The notes under the pieces were generated by a model. It was not told where the DNA came from. It made no database searches and worked only from the letters and a program-made list of their open reading frames with translations. From SIG440 sp045586925 (GTDB taxonomy: Bacteria; Bacillota; Clostridia; Monoglobales; Monoglobaceae): a stretch of 64,000 nt of DNA. This document shows positions 27,582 through 34,765 of this stretch, one piece after another. The stretch is from positions 1 through 64,000 of the forward strand of contig JAZNBG010000018.1 in assembly GCA_045586925.1 (NCBI GenBank). Reading direction: 5' to 3'. The position numbers were made by a program, and so were the translations under genes. Numbering within the stretch: the first letter of the stretch is position 1; every line of letters begins with the position of its first letter.

Positions 27582-27794
27582 TTATTTATTCTTTTTTTGT
27601 ATTATTTCTACTATTTTGCTGACCAATTTATCTGCAAAAATAACTGGCAAGATAACTAATAGCACCATTTCTACTGTTTTACTTCTTATTTCAGAATATG
27701 TAAATCCATTTTCTATACTATATCCTTTGATATAAATGAAAATTATACATATTAAGGTTAAAACAATATAAAACAATCTTCTTAGGATATTCAA
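27582..27794 (-). CDS. Small two-helix membrane protein, unknown function
   Basis: 70 residues with hydrophobic spans about 7-25 (FYIVLTLICIIFIYI) and 42-59 (VEMVLLVILPVIFA), an intervening polar loop and a basic C-terminus (IVEIIQKKNK). It uses a TTG start with a good AAGGTGA site 7 bases away, and fits tightly between gyrB and thyA on the same strand, which supports it being real. No family recognised. Confidence 0.65.
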   Translation of the reverse strand: MNILRRLFYIVLTLICIIFIYIKGYSIENGFTYSEIRSKTVEMVLLVILPVIFADKLVSKIVEIIQKKNK

Positions 27795-27816
27795 CTAAAA
27801 ATCACCTTTTTCTTTA

Positions 27817-29748
27817 TCAAATATCCAAATTTACTACTGATTTTGAATGTTCTTCTATAAAGTCACGTCTTGGTTCAACCTTGTCACCCATAAGGATTGT
27901 AAATATTTCATCAGCACGTCTTGCATCCTCAAGATCAACACGAAGCATTATTCTTCTTTCGGGATCCATCGTTGTTTCCCACAGCTGTTCAGGGTTCATT
28001 TCACCAAGACCCTTATATCTTTGGATTGATGCATCGGGGATTTGTTCAAGAGCTTCTTTTAAATCATCATCGTTATAGGCATATATTACTTTTTTTCCTT
28101 TATAAACCTTATAAAGAGGTGGTTGTGCGATATAAACATGACCTTCTCTTATAAGAGGCTCCATATAACGGAAGAAGAATGTAAGAAGAAGTGTTCTGAT
28201 ATGAGCACCGTCAACGTCGGCATCGGCCATAATTACAACCTTGCCGTACCTGATTTTTGATACATCAAAGTCAGGACCTATTCCTGCACCTATAGCGGTA
28301 ATTACCGGAAGCAGCTTTTCGTTGCTGAAAACCTTATCAATACGTGACTTTTCAACATTAAGCATTTTACCCCAAAGAGGAAGAATAGCCTGAAAACGTC
28401 TGTCACGACCCTGCTTTGCACTACCACCCGCAGAATCTCCTTCGACGATATATATTTCTGTAAATTCAGTATCTCTTGACGAACAGTCTGCAAGCTTTCC
28501 GGGAAGAGTGCTGCTCTCCAATGCTGATTTTCTTCTTGTACTATCTCTTGCCCTTTTTGCAGCCTCTCTTGCACGGGATGCAGTCATTGCCTTTTCAACA
28601 ACGATTTTTGCAACCGCCGGATTTTCTTCAAAAAACTCGGAAAGTTTTTCATTTACCATTTTTTCGACAATTGTTCTTATTTCGCTGTTTCCAAGCTTTG
28701 TTTTTGTCTGTCCCTCAAACTGTGCCTCGGTAACCTTTACCGAAATTACGCAGGCGATACCTTCTCGGGTATCTTCACCCTTGAGATTTTCTTCATTATC
28801 CTTAAGTAATTTATGGGCTCTTGCATAATCATTTATAACTTTTGTCAAAGCCGCTTTAAAGCCTGTTTCGTGTGTTCCGCCTTCGGTTGTATTTATGTTA
28901 TTGGCAAAACTCATTATGTCTTCGGTATAGCTGTCGTTATACTGAATTGCAATTTCAGCTTCAGAATTTTCACGAATTGAATTTACATAAATCACACCTT
29001 CGTGAATTGCAGTTTTGTTTCTGTTAAGATATTCAACATATTCTTTAATACCGCCTTCGTAATGAAGAACATCCTTTCTTTCAATACCCTTTTCATTTGG
29101 TCTTTCGTCAGATAAAACAATTTTTACTCCTGCATTAAGGAAGGCTTGCTCGCGAAGTCTTTTAAGAAGAATATCATAATCGTAAATAAGATCTTCAAAT
29201 ATTTCATAGTCTGGCTTAAAATGTACAAAAGTACCAGTTTTATCGGTATCTCCTATAACTTTTAAATCCTCAATCTTTGTGCCACGCTGATATTTTTGAT
29301 AATAAATATGAGAACCGTCACATATTTCTACTTCAAGATATTCAGAAAGGGCATTAACAACAGACGCACCAACACCATGAAGACCACCTGATACCTTATA
29401 TCCGCCGCCGCCAAACTTACCACCTGCATGAAGAACTGTAAATACTACCTCAACCGCAGGAAGTCCGGTTTGTGCCTGAATACCAACAGGTATACCACGA
29501 CCGTCATCACGAACCGTTATAGAATTATCCTCTTTGATGGTTACCTGTATCTCTTTGCAATATCCCGCAAGAGCTTCATCAATTGAGTTATCAACAATTT
29601 CATAAACAAGATGATGAAGACCGCGAGAAGTTGTAGACCCTATATACATACCGGGTCTTTTTCTTACCGCCTCAAGTCCTTCTAAAACTTGAATATTACT
29701 TTCATCATAAGAATTTTCTACAGGTACATTTGTGATACTTTCTGCCAT
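27817..29748 (-). CDS. gyrB: DNA gyrase subunit B
   Basis: 643 residues. ATPase subunit of the enzyme that introduces negative supercoils. It shows VRKRPGMYIGST, the GHKL ATP site (EIVDNSIDEALAG, DDGRGIPVG, GGLHGVGASVVNALS), the TOPRIM domain (YIVEGDSAGGSAKQGRD and MADADVDGAHIRTLLL) and the C-terminal QRYKGLGEMNPEQLWETTMDP. I start at MAESITN with an upstream AGAAAGG; a TTG-initiated frame from 29778 would add ten residues and lacks a ribosome site. It is the fourth gene of the dnaN operon. gyrA is not adjacent but 25 kb away. Confidence 0.96.
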   Translation of the reverse strand: MAESITNVPVENSYDESNIQVLEGLEAVRKRPGMYIGSTTSRGLHHLVYEIVDNSIDEALAGYCKEIQVTIKEDNSITVRDDGRGIPVGIQAQTGLPAVEVVFTVLHAGGKFGGGGYKVSGGLHGVGASVVNALSEYLEVEICDGSHIYYQKYQRGTKIEDLKVIGDTDKTGTFVHFKPDYEIFEDLIYDYDILLKRLREQAFLNAGVKIVLSDERPNEKGIERKDVLHYEGGIKEYVEYLNRNKTAIHEGVIYVNSIRENSEAEIAIQYNDSYTEDIMSFANNINTTEGGTHETGFKAALTKVINDYARAHKLLKDNEENLKGEDTREGIACVISVKVTEAQFEGQTKTKLGNSEIRTIVEKMVNEKLSEFFEENPAVAKIVVEKAMTASRAREAAKRARDSTRRKSALESSTLPGKLADCSSRDTEFTEIYIVEGDSAGGSAKQGRDRRFQAILPLWGKMLNVEKSRIDKVFSNEKLLPVITAIGAGIGPDFDVSKIRYGKVVIMADADVDGAHIRTLLLTFFFRYMEPLIREGHVYIAQPPLYKVYKGKKVIYAYNDDDLKEALEQIPDASIQRYKGLGEMNPEQLWETTMDPERRIMLRVDLEDARRADEIFTILMGDKVEPRRDFIEEHSKSVVNLDI

Positions 29749-29817
29749 AATCTTTAAACCTTTACCTTTCTGTCTCAATTTTACTTGAGTAGTTTTTTGG
29801 AATTTTAAAAACTAACA

Positions 29818-30078
29818 TTAAATTTCTTTATATTTTTTTATTCTTCCTGCCAGAGCCTTTGTAGATATATTAGTTATATAAATAACCGATTGACCGTTTT
29901 CTTCACAAACAACAAATGATTTTGGAATTTCTTCTGAAACATTTCTTACAAAACCTTCTTCTTCAACAATCTTCAAAAATTCTTTTGAATATTTTGAAAT
30001 TGATGTACTCTCCAAATCAAGAATTGATATTATATTTTTTGTGTTAACAACGGTTTCGCAACCTAAATGTAAGTACAT
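29818..30078 (-). CDS. remB: RemB/YaaB family protein (DUF370)
   Basis: 86 residues, beginning MYLHLGCETVVNTKNIISILDLE, typical of the DUF370 family whose Bacillus member between recF and gyrB is RemB (YaaB), a relative of the matrix regulator RemA. The start overlaps the end of recF by 16 bases, indicating translational coupling. In Bacillus it is dispensable and of unclear function; the position in the dnaN-recF-remB-gyrB order is conserved. Confidence 0.9.
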   Translation of the reverse strand: MYLHLGCETVVNTKNIISILDLESTSISKYSKEFLKIVEEEGFVRNVSEEIPKSFVVCEENGQSVIYITNISTKALAGRIKKYKEI

Positions 30079-31169
30079 TCTTTCATACTTCCTTTTTCTA
30101 TTTTAAAAAACTTTCCTGATTCCATATTTACAAATTTTTCTCTGTCGGTGCAGGTAATAAAAATCTGCATATTCTGAAGTTTATTTATAACATAATCCTG
30201 ACGAATACTATCAAGTTCACTCATTATATCATCAAGAAGAAGAACCGGATATTCTCCTGTTTCTTCATAAAAAAGTTCTACCTCTGCAATTTTCTGAACA
30301 AGAACCGCTGTTTTTTGCTGTCCCTGAGAACCAAATAGCTTTAAATCTTTTTCATTAATCTTAAAATCTATATCATCACGATGCGTACCTAAAATACTTT
30401 CTCTGTATTTTAATTCTCTTTCAAATAATTCCTTAGATTTTTCAATTAATATAGTTTTTATATTTTTGACTATTTTTTCATCAATATTCAAATTACAGGA
30501 TATATAACTCATTTCTAACTTTTCTTTTCCGTCAGATATATCAAGCTGTATTTTTTGAGCTATATTTTCTATTTTTTTTATATACTCATATCTTATTTTT
30601 ATTATATATGCAGATAATTCAATTATTTTTTCATTTAATACATCAAGAAAGATTCTGTCAATATAATCTTCCTTTAAAAGATTATTTTTTTGTTCAATTA
30701 ATCTTTTAAAATCAGAAAGGGCAGCAACATATCCTGGTCTTAACTGACTTATCATAACATCTATATTTTTACGACGTTTTTTTGGTCCTTCACGAATAAG
30801 ACTTAAATATTCAGGTCCAAAAAATACCACATTAAATCTTCCCACAAGCTCACTGTTTTTTGAAATTGGTATTTCATTTATAAATATCTTTTTCTTTTTG
30901 GATTTCTCAATTTTTATTTCTCCAAAATTTTCATTATCTCTTGAAATAAAATTCATAGAAATTTCCGCACATTCTTCCCCGAATTTTATCATTTCATAAT
31001 CTTTTGAAGCTCTGTTTGATTTACCTAAAGAAAACATATATATTCCTTCAAGAATATTTGTCTTTCCCTGAGCATTATTGCCGTAAATTATATTTAACTT
31101 ATCATGAAATTCTAACTTTTCATTTCCATAATTTCTAAAATTTTTTAAATATATATCTTTTACAATCAT
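30063..31169 (-). CDS. recF: DNA replication and repair protein RecF
   Basis: 368 residues. RecF loads RecA at gaps and belongs to the SMC/ABC ATPase class. Walker A is GNNAQGKT (30-37), the signature region LFGSQGQQKTAVLVQKIAEVE and Walker B VLLLDDIMSELD near the end. The N-terminal LKNFRNYGNEKLEF is characteristic. Its start overlaps the dnaN stop by one base. The gene is notably AT-rich, like the rest of the origin-proximal DNA. Confidence 0.96.
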   Translation of the reverse strand: MIVKDIYLKNFRNYGNEKLEFHDKLNIIYGNNAQGKTNILEGIYMFSLGKSNRASKDYEMIKFGEECAEISMNFISRDNENFGEIKIEKSKKKKIFINEIPISKNSELVGRFNVVFFGPEYLSLIREGPKKRRKNIDVMISQLRPGYVAALSDFKRLIEQKNNLLKEDYIDRIFLDVLNEKIIELSAYIIKIRYEYIKKIENIAQKIQLDISDGKEKLEMSYISCNLNIDEKIVKNIKTILIEKSKELFERELKYRESILGTHRDDIDFKINEKDLKLFGSQGQQKTAVLVQKIAEVELFYEETGEYPVLLLDDIMSELDSIRQDYVINKLQNMQIFITCTDREKFVNMESGKFFKIEKGSMKECTYI

Positions 31170-32275
31170 TATTTAAGCTTTCTGGGAAGAAGAAGATACA
31201 AATATTTATCTCCCTCCAACGGTCTTACAATCATAGGATTTATATTCTTTTTAAAATTTATTTTTACAGTATCATCATCACAAGCCCTCAATACATCAAG
31301 AAGAAATTCGTTAAAGAAACCAATCTCTAAATTTGCATCGCCTGTTTCAACACTTATATTATCATCCACGTTTCCTATAATTGTCTCGCAGGAAATATTG
31401 ATGTTGTTATCCATAATTTTAAGTTTTACAGGCGCATCGTTTGAATTTCCGTTTATAATAAGAGATGCACGGTACACACTATCAAAAAATTCATTCAATG
31501 GACAAATTAGTTCTATTTCTCCATCCTGATAAACTGCACTTTCGTATTTTAAATATTCACCTTCTATAAGACGGGTTACAATCTTATAATTTTCAAATGT
31601 AAATACAGCATTTTTTGATGTACAGTTAATTTCAACAATATCTTCGCCATCTTTTATAATTTTATTTAATTCACCCAGAGTCTTAGCAGGAACTATAAAT
31701 CTTTTATTTTCATAACTAGAATCAAGATGATATGTTCTTATTGCAAGCTTAAAGCTGTCTGTTGCAACCATTTTTATTATATTATCTTGTATATCAATAA
31801 GACATCCTTTTAAAACAGGCTTATTATCACTAAGAGAGGTACAAAATATTGTTTTTGATATCATTTCTTTTAGTGAATTACTTTTTACTTTTATTGAATA
31901 TTCCTTATCTACAAGAGGAAGCTCAGGAAAATCTGTAGGATTTAATCCCATAATTTCAAATTTTGCACTTCCGCTTTTTATTGTACAAAAGTTTATTTCG
32001 TTTGTTTCTATATATACTTCTTCCGAAGGGAGGTTTTTTATGATATTTCCAAGCATCCTTGCGTTAAGAACAGTTTGTCCGGGTTTAATAACACGTCCTT
32101 CTATTTTTGCTTCGATTCCCATTTCCATATCATTTGAAACAAAGGTAATTATTCCTTCAATATCTGCTTTTATAAGAATTCCTTCAAGAATAGGAAAATT
32201 AGAATGTGTTGAAACTGCCTTTGAAACAGAACTTATCGCATCATTAAGTATATTTTTATTACAAATAATATTCAT
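31169..32275 (-). CDS. dnaN: DNA polymerase III sliding clamp (beta subunit)
   Basis: 368 residues, normal for the beta clamp, which encircles DNA and tethers PolC/DnaE. Family features are the N-terminal KNILNDAISSVSKAVSTHSNFPILEGILIKAD, the MVATDSFKLAIRTYHL segment and the C-terminal PMIVRPLEGDKYLYLLLPRKL. It starts the leftward operon dnaN-recF-remB-gyrB. In most Firmicutes dnaA precedes dnaN; here no dnaA is present in the window, and the gene faces the putative origin directly. Confidence 0.97.
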   Translation of the reverse strand: MNIICNKNILNDAISSVSKAVSTHSNFPILEGILIKADIEGIITFVSNDMEMGIEAKIEGRVIKPGQTVLNARMLGNIIKNLPSEEVYIETNEINFCTIKSGSAKFEIMGLNPTDFPELPLVDKEYSIKVKSNSLKEMISKTIFCTSLSDNKPVLKGCLIDIQDNIIKMVATDSFKLAIRTYHLDSSYENKRFIVPAKTLGELNKIIKDGEDIVEINCTSKNAVFTFENYKIVTRLIEGEYLKYESAVYQDGEIELICPLNEFFDSVYRASLIINGNSNDAPVKLKIMDNNINISCETIIGNVDDNISVETGDANLEIGFFNEFLLDVLRACDDDTVKINFKKNINPMIVRPLEGDKYLYLLLPRKLK

Positions 32276-32329
32276 TTTATATTAAAACCCCTTTCTTCGG
32301 TAAAATAATTATCCTTTTTAGCCGATTAT

Positions 32330-32358
32330 ATTATAACATATGTGGGTAATAAAATCAA
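32330..32358 (-). promoter_or_regulatory. dnaN operon promoter with an embedded DnaA-box-like site
   Basis: On the minus strand TTGATT, 17-base spacer, TATAAT. The spacer contains TTACCCACA (plus strand 32341-32349), one mismatch from the DnaA box, suggesting DnaA control of the operon. Confidence 0.65.
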
Positions 32359-32437
32359 TCCTTTTTTGCGATTTATGAAGGCTTTTTTTATCAAAATTAA
32401 TATTTTTATTATATTTTAATATATATTTTATTTTAGG

Positions 32438-32455
32438 TAGTAGTTGTAGTAGTAG
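32438..32455 (+). other. DnaA-trio array
   Basis: Six contiguous triplets TAG TAG TTG TAG TAG TAG, the pattern to which DnaA oligomers bind on single-stranded DNA at bacterial origins. The AT-rich tract lies on the 5' side and DnaA boxes on the 3' side, as expected. Confidence 0.7.
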
Positions 32456-32523
32456 GACATGTTAAAAGTGTTAAAAACTCTTTAAATTGTTGTTATTATC
32501 ATAAAAATTATGACTATTTTGGA

Positions 32524-32532
32524 TGTTGATAA
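32524..32532 (-). promoter_or_regulatory. DnaA box (one mismatch)
   Basis: TGTTGATAA, reverse complement TTATCAACA; differs from TTATCCACA at one base. A weaker site TTATAAACA is at 32543-32551. Confidence 0.55.
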
Positions 32533-32617
32533 ACTTTAAAAGTTATAAACACTTTTAACAAAATAGATATTTGAAAATTTTATTAACATTCGAATTATAT
32601 GTTAATTGTATTAATTA

Positions 32618-32626
32618 TGTGGATAA
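32618..32626 (-). promoter_or_regulatory. DnaA box (perfect consensus)
   Basis: TGTGGATAA, the exact reverse complement of TTATCCACA, in the middle of the AT-rich intergenic region. Confidence 0.75.
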
Positions 32627-32650
32627 GTATTATATTTTTTAAATTAGTAA

Positions 32651-32679
32651 TTGACAAATCATATAAAATAATATATTAT
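32651..32679 (+). promoter_or_regulatory. Ferredoxin gene promoter
   Basis: TTGACA, 17-base spacer, TATTAT, 55 bases before the ferredoxin start codon; near-consensus vegetative promoter. Confidence 0.8.
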
Positions 32680-32733
32680 AAAGGATGTAATATTTGATAT
32701 TACATTATCATATCTGAATAAGAGGTGAAAAAA

Positions 32734-32901
32734 ATGGCTTATACAATTAGTGATGATTGCATTATGTGCGGTGCTTGCGTTGGCGAATGTCCCGTAGATG
32801 CAATTTCTGAGGGTGACGGCAAATACGTTATTGATGCAGACGCATGTCTTGATTGCGGTGCATGTGCTGGTGCTTGTCCTGTTGATGCTCCTCAGGCTTA
32901 A
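32734..32901 (+). CDS. 2[4Fe-4S] clostridial-type ferredoxin
   Basis: A 55-residue electron carrier. Two CxxCxxCxxxCP clusters are present: Cys9/12/15/19 and Cys38/41/44/48, each followed by Pro, exactly the classical bacterial ferredoxin layout. AGAGGTGAA precedes ATG. It has its own near-consensus promoter and terminator, so it is a single-gene unit, probably strongly expressed. Its position beside the origin, where dnaA is often found, gives high gene dosage. It uses GC-richer codons than the flanking DNA, as expected for a highly expressed gene. Confidence 0.97.
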   Translation: MAYTISDDCIMCGACVGECPVDAISEGDGKYVIDADACLDCGACAGACPVDAPQA

Positions 32902-32920
32902 TTAAATTAAAATTTTATAA

Positions 32921-32953
32921 AAAGAGAGTGCTGCGTCAGTTGTACTCTCTTTT
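32921..32953 (+). terminator. Ferredoxin terminator
   Basis: AAAGAGAGT, 14-base loop, ACTCTCTTTT. Confidence 0.8.
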
Positions 32954-32998
32954 AATATAATAGGGAATTGATTAATTTAAAATTATAATAATAAAATG

Positions 32999-33090
32999 AA
33001 TGTGCAAAATTTTAGGCTTTGCCAAAATGAAATTTGTGAAACAAAAACGTAACTGCATCGACCGCCGTCTGTGACGAGCGGTGAAGATGC
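32999..33090 (-). repeat. Dispersed hairpin repeat, copy R2 (inverted)
   Basis: On the minus strand this aligns with R1 from GGCGGTCG through TTACG and CATTT.GG to AAAATTTTGCAC (32999-33066). The closing stem is degenerate. A separate hairpin GCATC..CCGC/GCGG..GATGC occupies 33055-33090, just before the rsmG ribosome site. Confidence 0.55.
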
Positions 33091-33111
33091 TTTGTTCTTT
33101 ACAGGTGAATT

Positions 33112-33816
33112 ATGGATATTAATATTTTTGAAAAAGGTATCAGAGATCTTAATTTTAATATAGATAATCAAAAGAGAGAAAAATTTAAAATATTTTCTTC
33201 TCTTTTGCTTGAATGGAACGAAAAAATGAATTTAACTGCTGTTACCGATCCTGCAGAAATTTCGGTAAAGCACTTTCTTGACAGTATTGCACCACTTTCG
33301 GTAATTGATTTAAAATTAAATGCTAAAATTATTGATGTTGGTACAGGAGCGGGTTTTCCTGGAATTCCTATTAAAATAGTAAGAGAAGATTTAAATTTTA
33401 CATATATGGACTCTCTTAATAAGAGAATTAATTTTTTAAAAGAGGTTTCAAAAAATTTAAATTTAGAAAAAGTTGAATTTATTCATTCAAGAGCAGAGGA
33501 AGCGGGAAAAAATAATAATTATCGCGAAAAGTATGATTATGCAGTATCTCGTGCTGTTGCAAATTTAAAAGTCTTGTGCGAATATTGTATGCCTTTTGTA
33601 AAAGTTGGTGGTTATTTTATTTCATTTAAACAATTTGAAGTTGAAAATGAGATAGATGAAGCAAAGGCAATGATTGGAAATTTGGGTGGAAAAATAAGTG
33701 AAGTAAAAGAAATAAAAATTCCTCAATCTGACATAAAAAGAAAGATAATTATTATAGAAAAAGTAAAAGAAACGCCTAATCAGTTTCCAAGACAGCCTAA
33801 TAAAATAAAGAAATAG
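33112..33816 (+). CDS. rsmG: 16S rRNA (guanine-N7) methyltransferase RsmG (GidB)
   Basis: 234 residues. Methylates G527 of 16S rRNA with S-adenosylmethionine. Motifs: NLTAVTDPAEISVKHFLDSI, the SAM loop IDVGTGAGFPGIPIKI, AVSRAVANLKVL and the Lys-rich C-terminus. AGGTGAA precedes ATG. In many bacteria rsmG sits beside parA/parB; here those are 13 kb further right, a rearranged origin region. Confidence 0.95.
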   Translation: MDINIFEKGIRDLNFNIDNQKREKFKIFSSLLLEWNEKMNLTAVTDPAEISVKHFLDSIAPLSVIDLKLNAKIIDVGTGAGFPGIPIKIVREDLNFTYMDSLNKRINFLKEVSKNLNLEKVEFIHSRAEEAGKNNNYREKYDYAVSRAVANLKVLCEYCMPFVKVGGYFISFKQFEVENEIDEAKAMIGNLGGKISEVKEIKIPQSDIKRKIIIIEKVKETPNQFPRQPNKIKK

Positions 33817-33834
33817 TAATAAAAAGGTAAAATT

Positions 33835-34737
33835 ATGATATATACAGTAACATTAAATCCATCTATAGATTATATTATAGGAACAGATACTATAAAGGAA
33901 GGTTTTGTAAACAGGACATCTTTTGAAAAAATTCTTCCGGGAGGGAAAGGGATAAATGTATCAAGAGTTCTTAATAATTTAGGGGTAAAAAGTTGTGCGT
34001 TGGGATTTAAAGCTGGGTTTACAGGAGAATATATAGAATATTTCTTAAAAAAAGAAGGAATAAAAACAAGTTTTATAGATATTAAAGAAAATTTTTCAAG
34101 AATTAATGTTAAAATTAAATCAGAAAAAGAAACAGAAATAAATGCTGACGGGCCTCAAATATCAAAAGAATATATAAATAAGTTCTTTAAAAAATTAAAG
34201 ATAATAAAAAATAATGACATAGTGGTACTTGCAGGAAACATACCCTCATCTTTAGGAAAAGATTTTTATGAAAAAATAATGTTTGAATTATGTTCAAAAA
34301 AAGTTAGAATAATAGTTGACGCAGAAAAAGATTTAGTTTTAAATACTTTAAAATATAAGCCTTTTCTTATAAAACCTAATAACTATGAGTTGGGAGATAT
34401 TTTCGATAAGAGTATGGAAAAGGAAGAAGATATAGTAGAATGTGCAAAAAAACTTCAACAAATGGGTGCACAAAATGTTTTGGTATCTATGGGGGAAAAA
34501 GGCGGTATTATGATATGTAAAGATGGAAACATTTTTAAAAGTGCTGCACCTTTAGGAAAATTAATAAATTCAACTGGGGCAGGAGATTCTGTTGTAGCAG
34601 GATTTATAGAAGAATTTGAAATATCAGGAGATTATAAGAAAGCCTTTTTAAAAGGTATTTGTGCAGGTTCGGCAAGTGCATTTTCTGATAATCTTGCAAC
34701 AAAAGAAGAGATTTATAATTTATATAAAAGTTTATAG
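33835..34737 (+). CDS. fruK: 1-phosphofructokinase (PfkB family)
   Basis: 300 residues. Phosphorylates fructose-1-phosphate (or a related sugar phosphate such as tagatose-6-phosphate) with ATP. N-terminal TLNPSIDYII, substrate/ribokinase motif GGKGINVSRVLNNLG (36-50), and the anion-hole/catalytic NSTGAGDSVVAGF with Asp near 250. It is 18 bases from rsmG and is very rich in AAA/ATA codons. No fructose PTS or regulator gene is nearby, so the exact sugar is inferred from the family only. Confidence 0.88.
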   Translation: MIYTVTLNPSIDYIIGTDTIKEGFVNRTSFEKILPGGKGINVSRVLNNLGVKSCALGFKAGFTGEYIEYFLKKEGIKTSFIDIKENFSRINVKIKSEKETEINADGPQISKEYINKFFKKLKIIKNNDIVVLAGNIPSSLGKDFYEKIMFELCSKKVRIIVDAEKDLVLNTLKYKPFLIKPNNYELGDIFDKSMEKEEDIVECAKKLQQMGAQNVLVSMGEKGGIMICKDGNIFKSAAPLGKLINSTGAGDSVVAGFIEEFEISGDYKKAFLKGICAGSASAFSDNLATKEEIYNLYKSL

Positions 34738-34739
34738 AG

Positions 34740-34765
34740 AAAGCCACCATGTCGGTGGCTTTTTA
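34740..34765. terminator. Bidirectional terminator between fruK and the phosphomutase gene
   Basis: AAAGCCACC, four-base loop region, GGTGGCTTTTT; serves converging genes on both strands. Confidence 0.85.

Larger units (their letters stand above)
32276..32733. other. Candidate chromosomal replication origin (oriC)
   Basis: 458 bp with no gene, very AT-rich, between the leftward dnaN operon and the rightward ferredoxin gene, where coding strand bias switches. It holds, left to right, an AT tract suited to unwinding (about 32395-32435), six tandem DnaA-trios (32438-32455), a 12-bp inverted repeat (32461-32472/32548-32559) and DnaA boxes, one of them a perfect consensus. Established knowledge: Bacillus origins have this order of boxes, trios and unwinding region. 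Inference: this is oriC. Confidence 0.8.
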
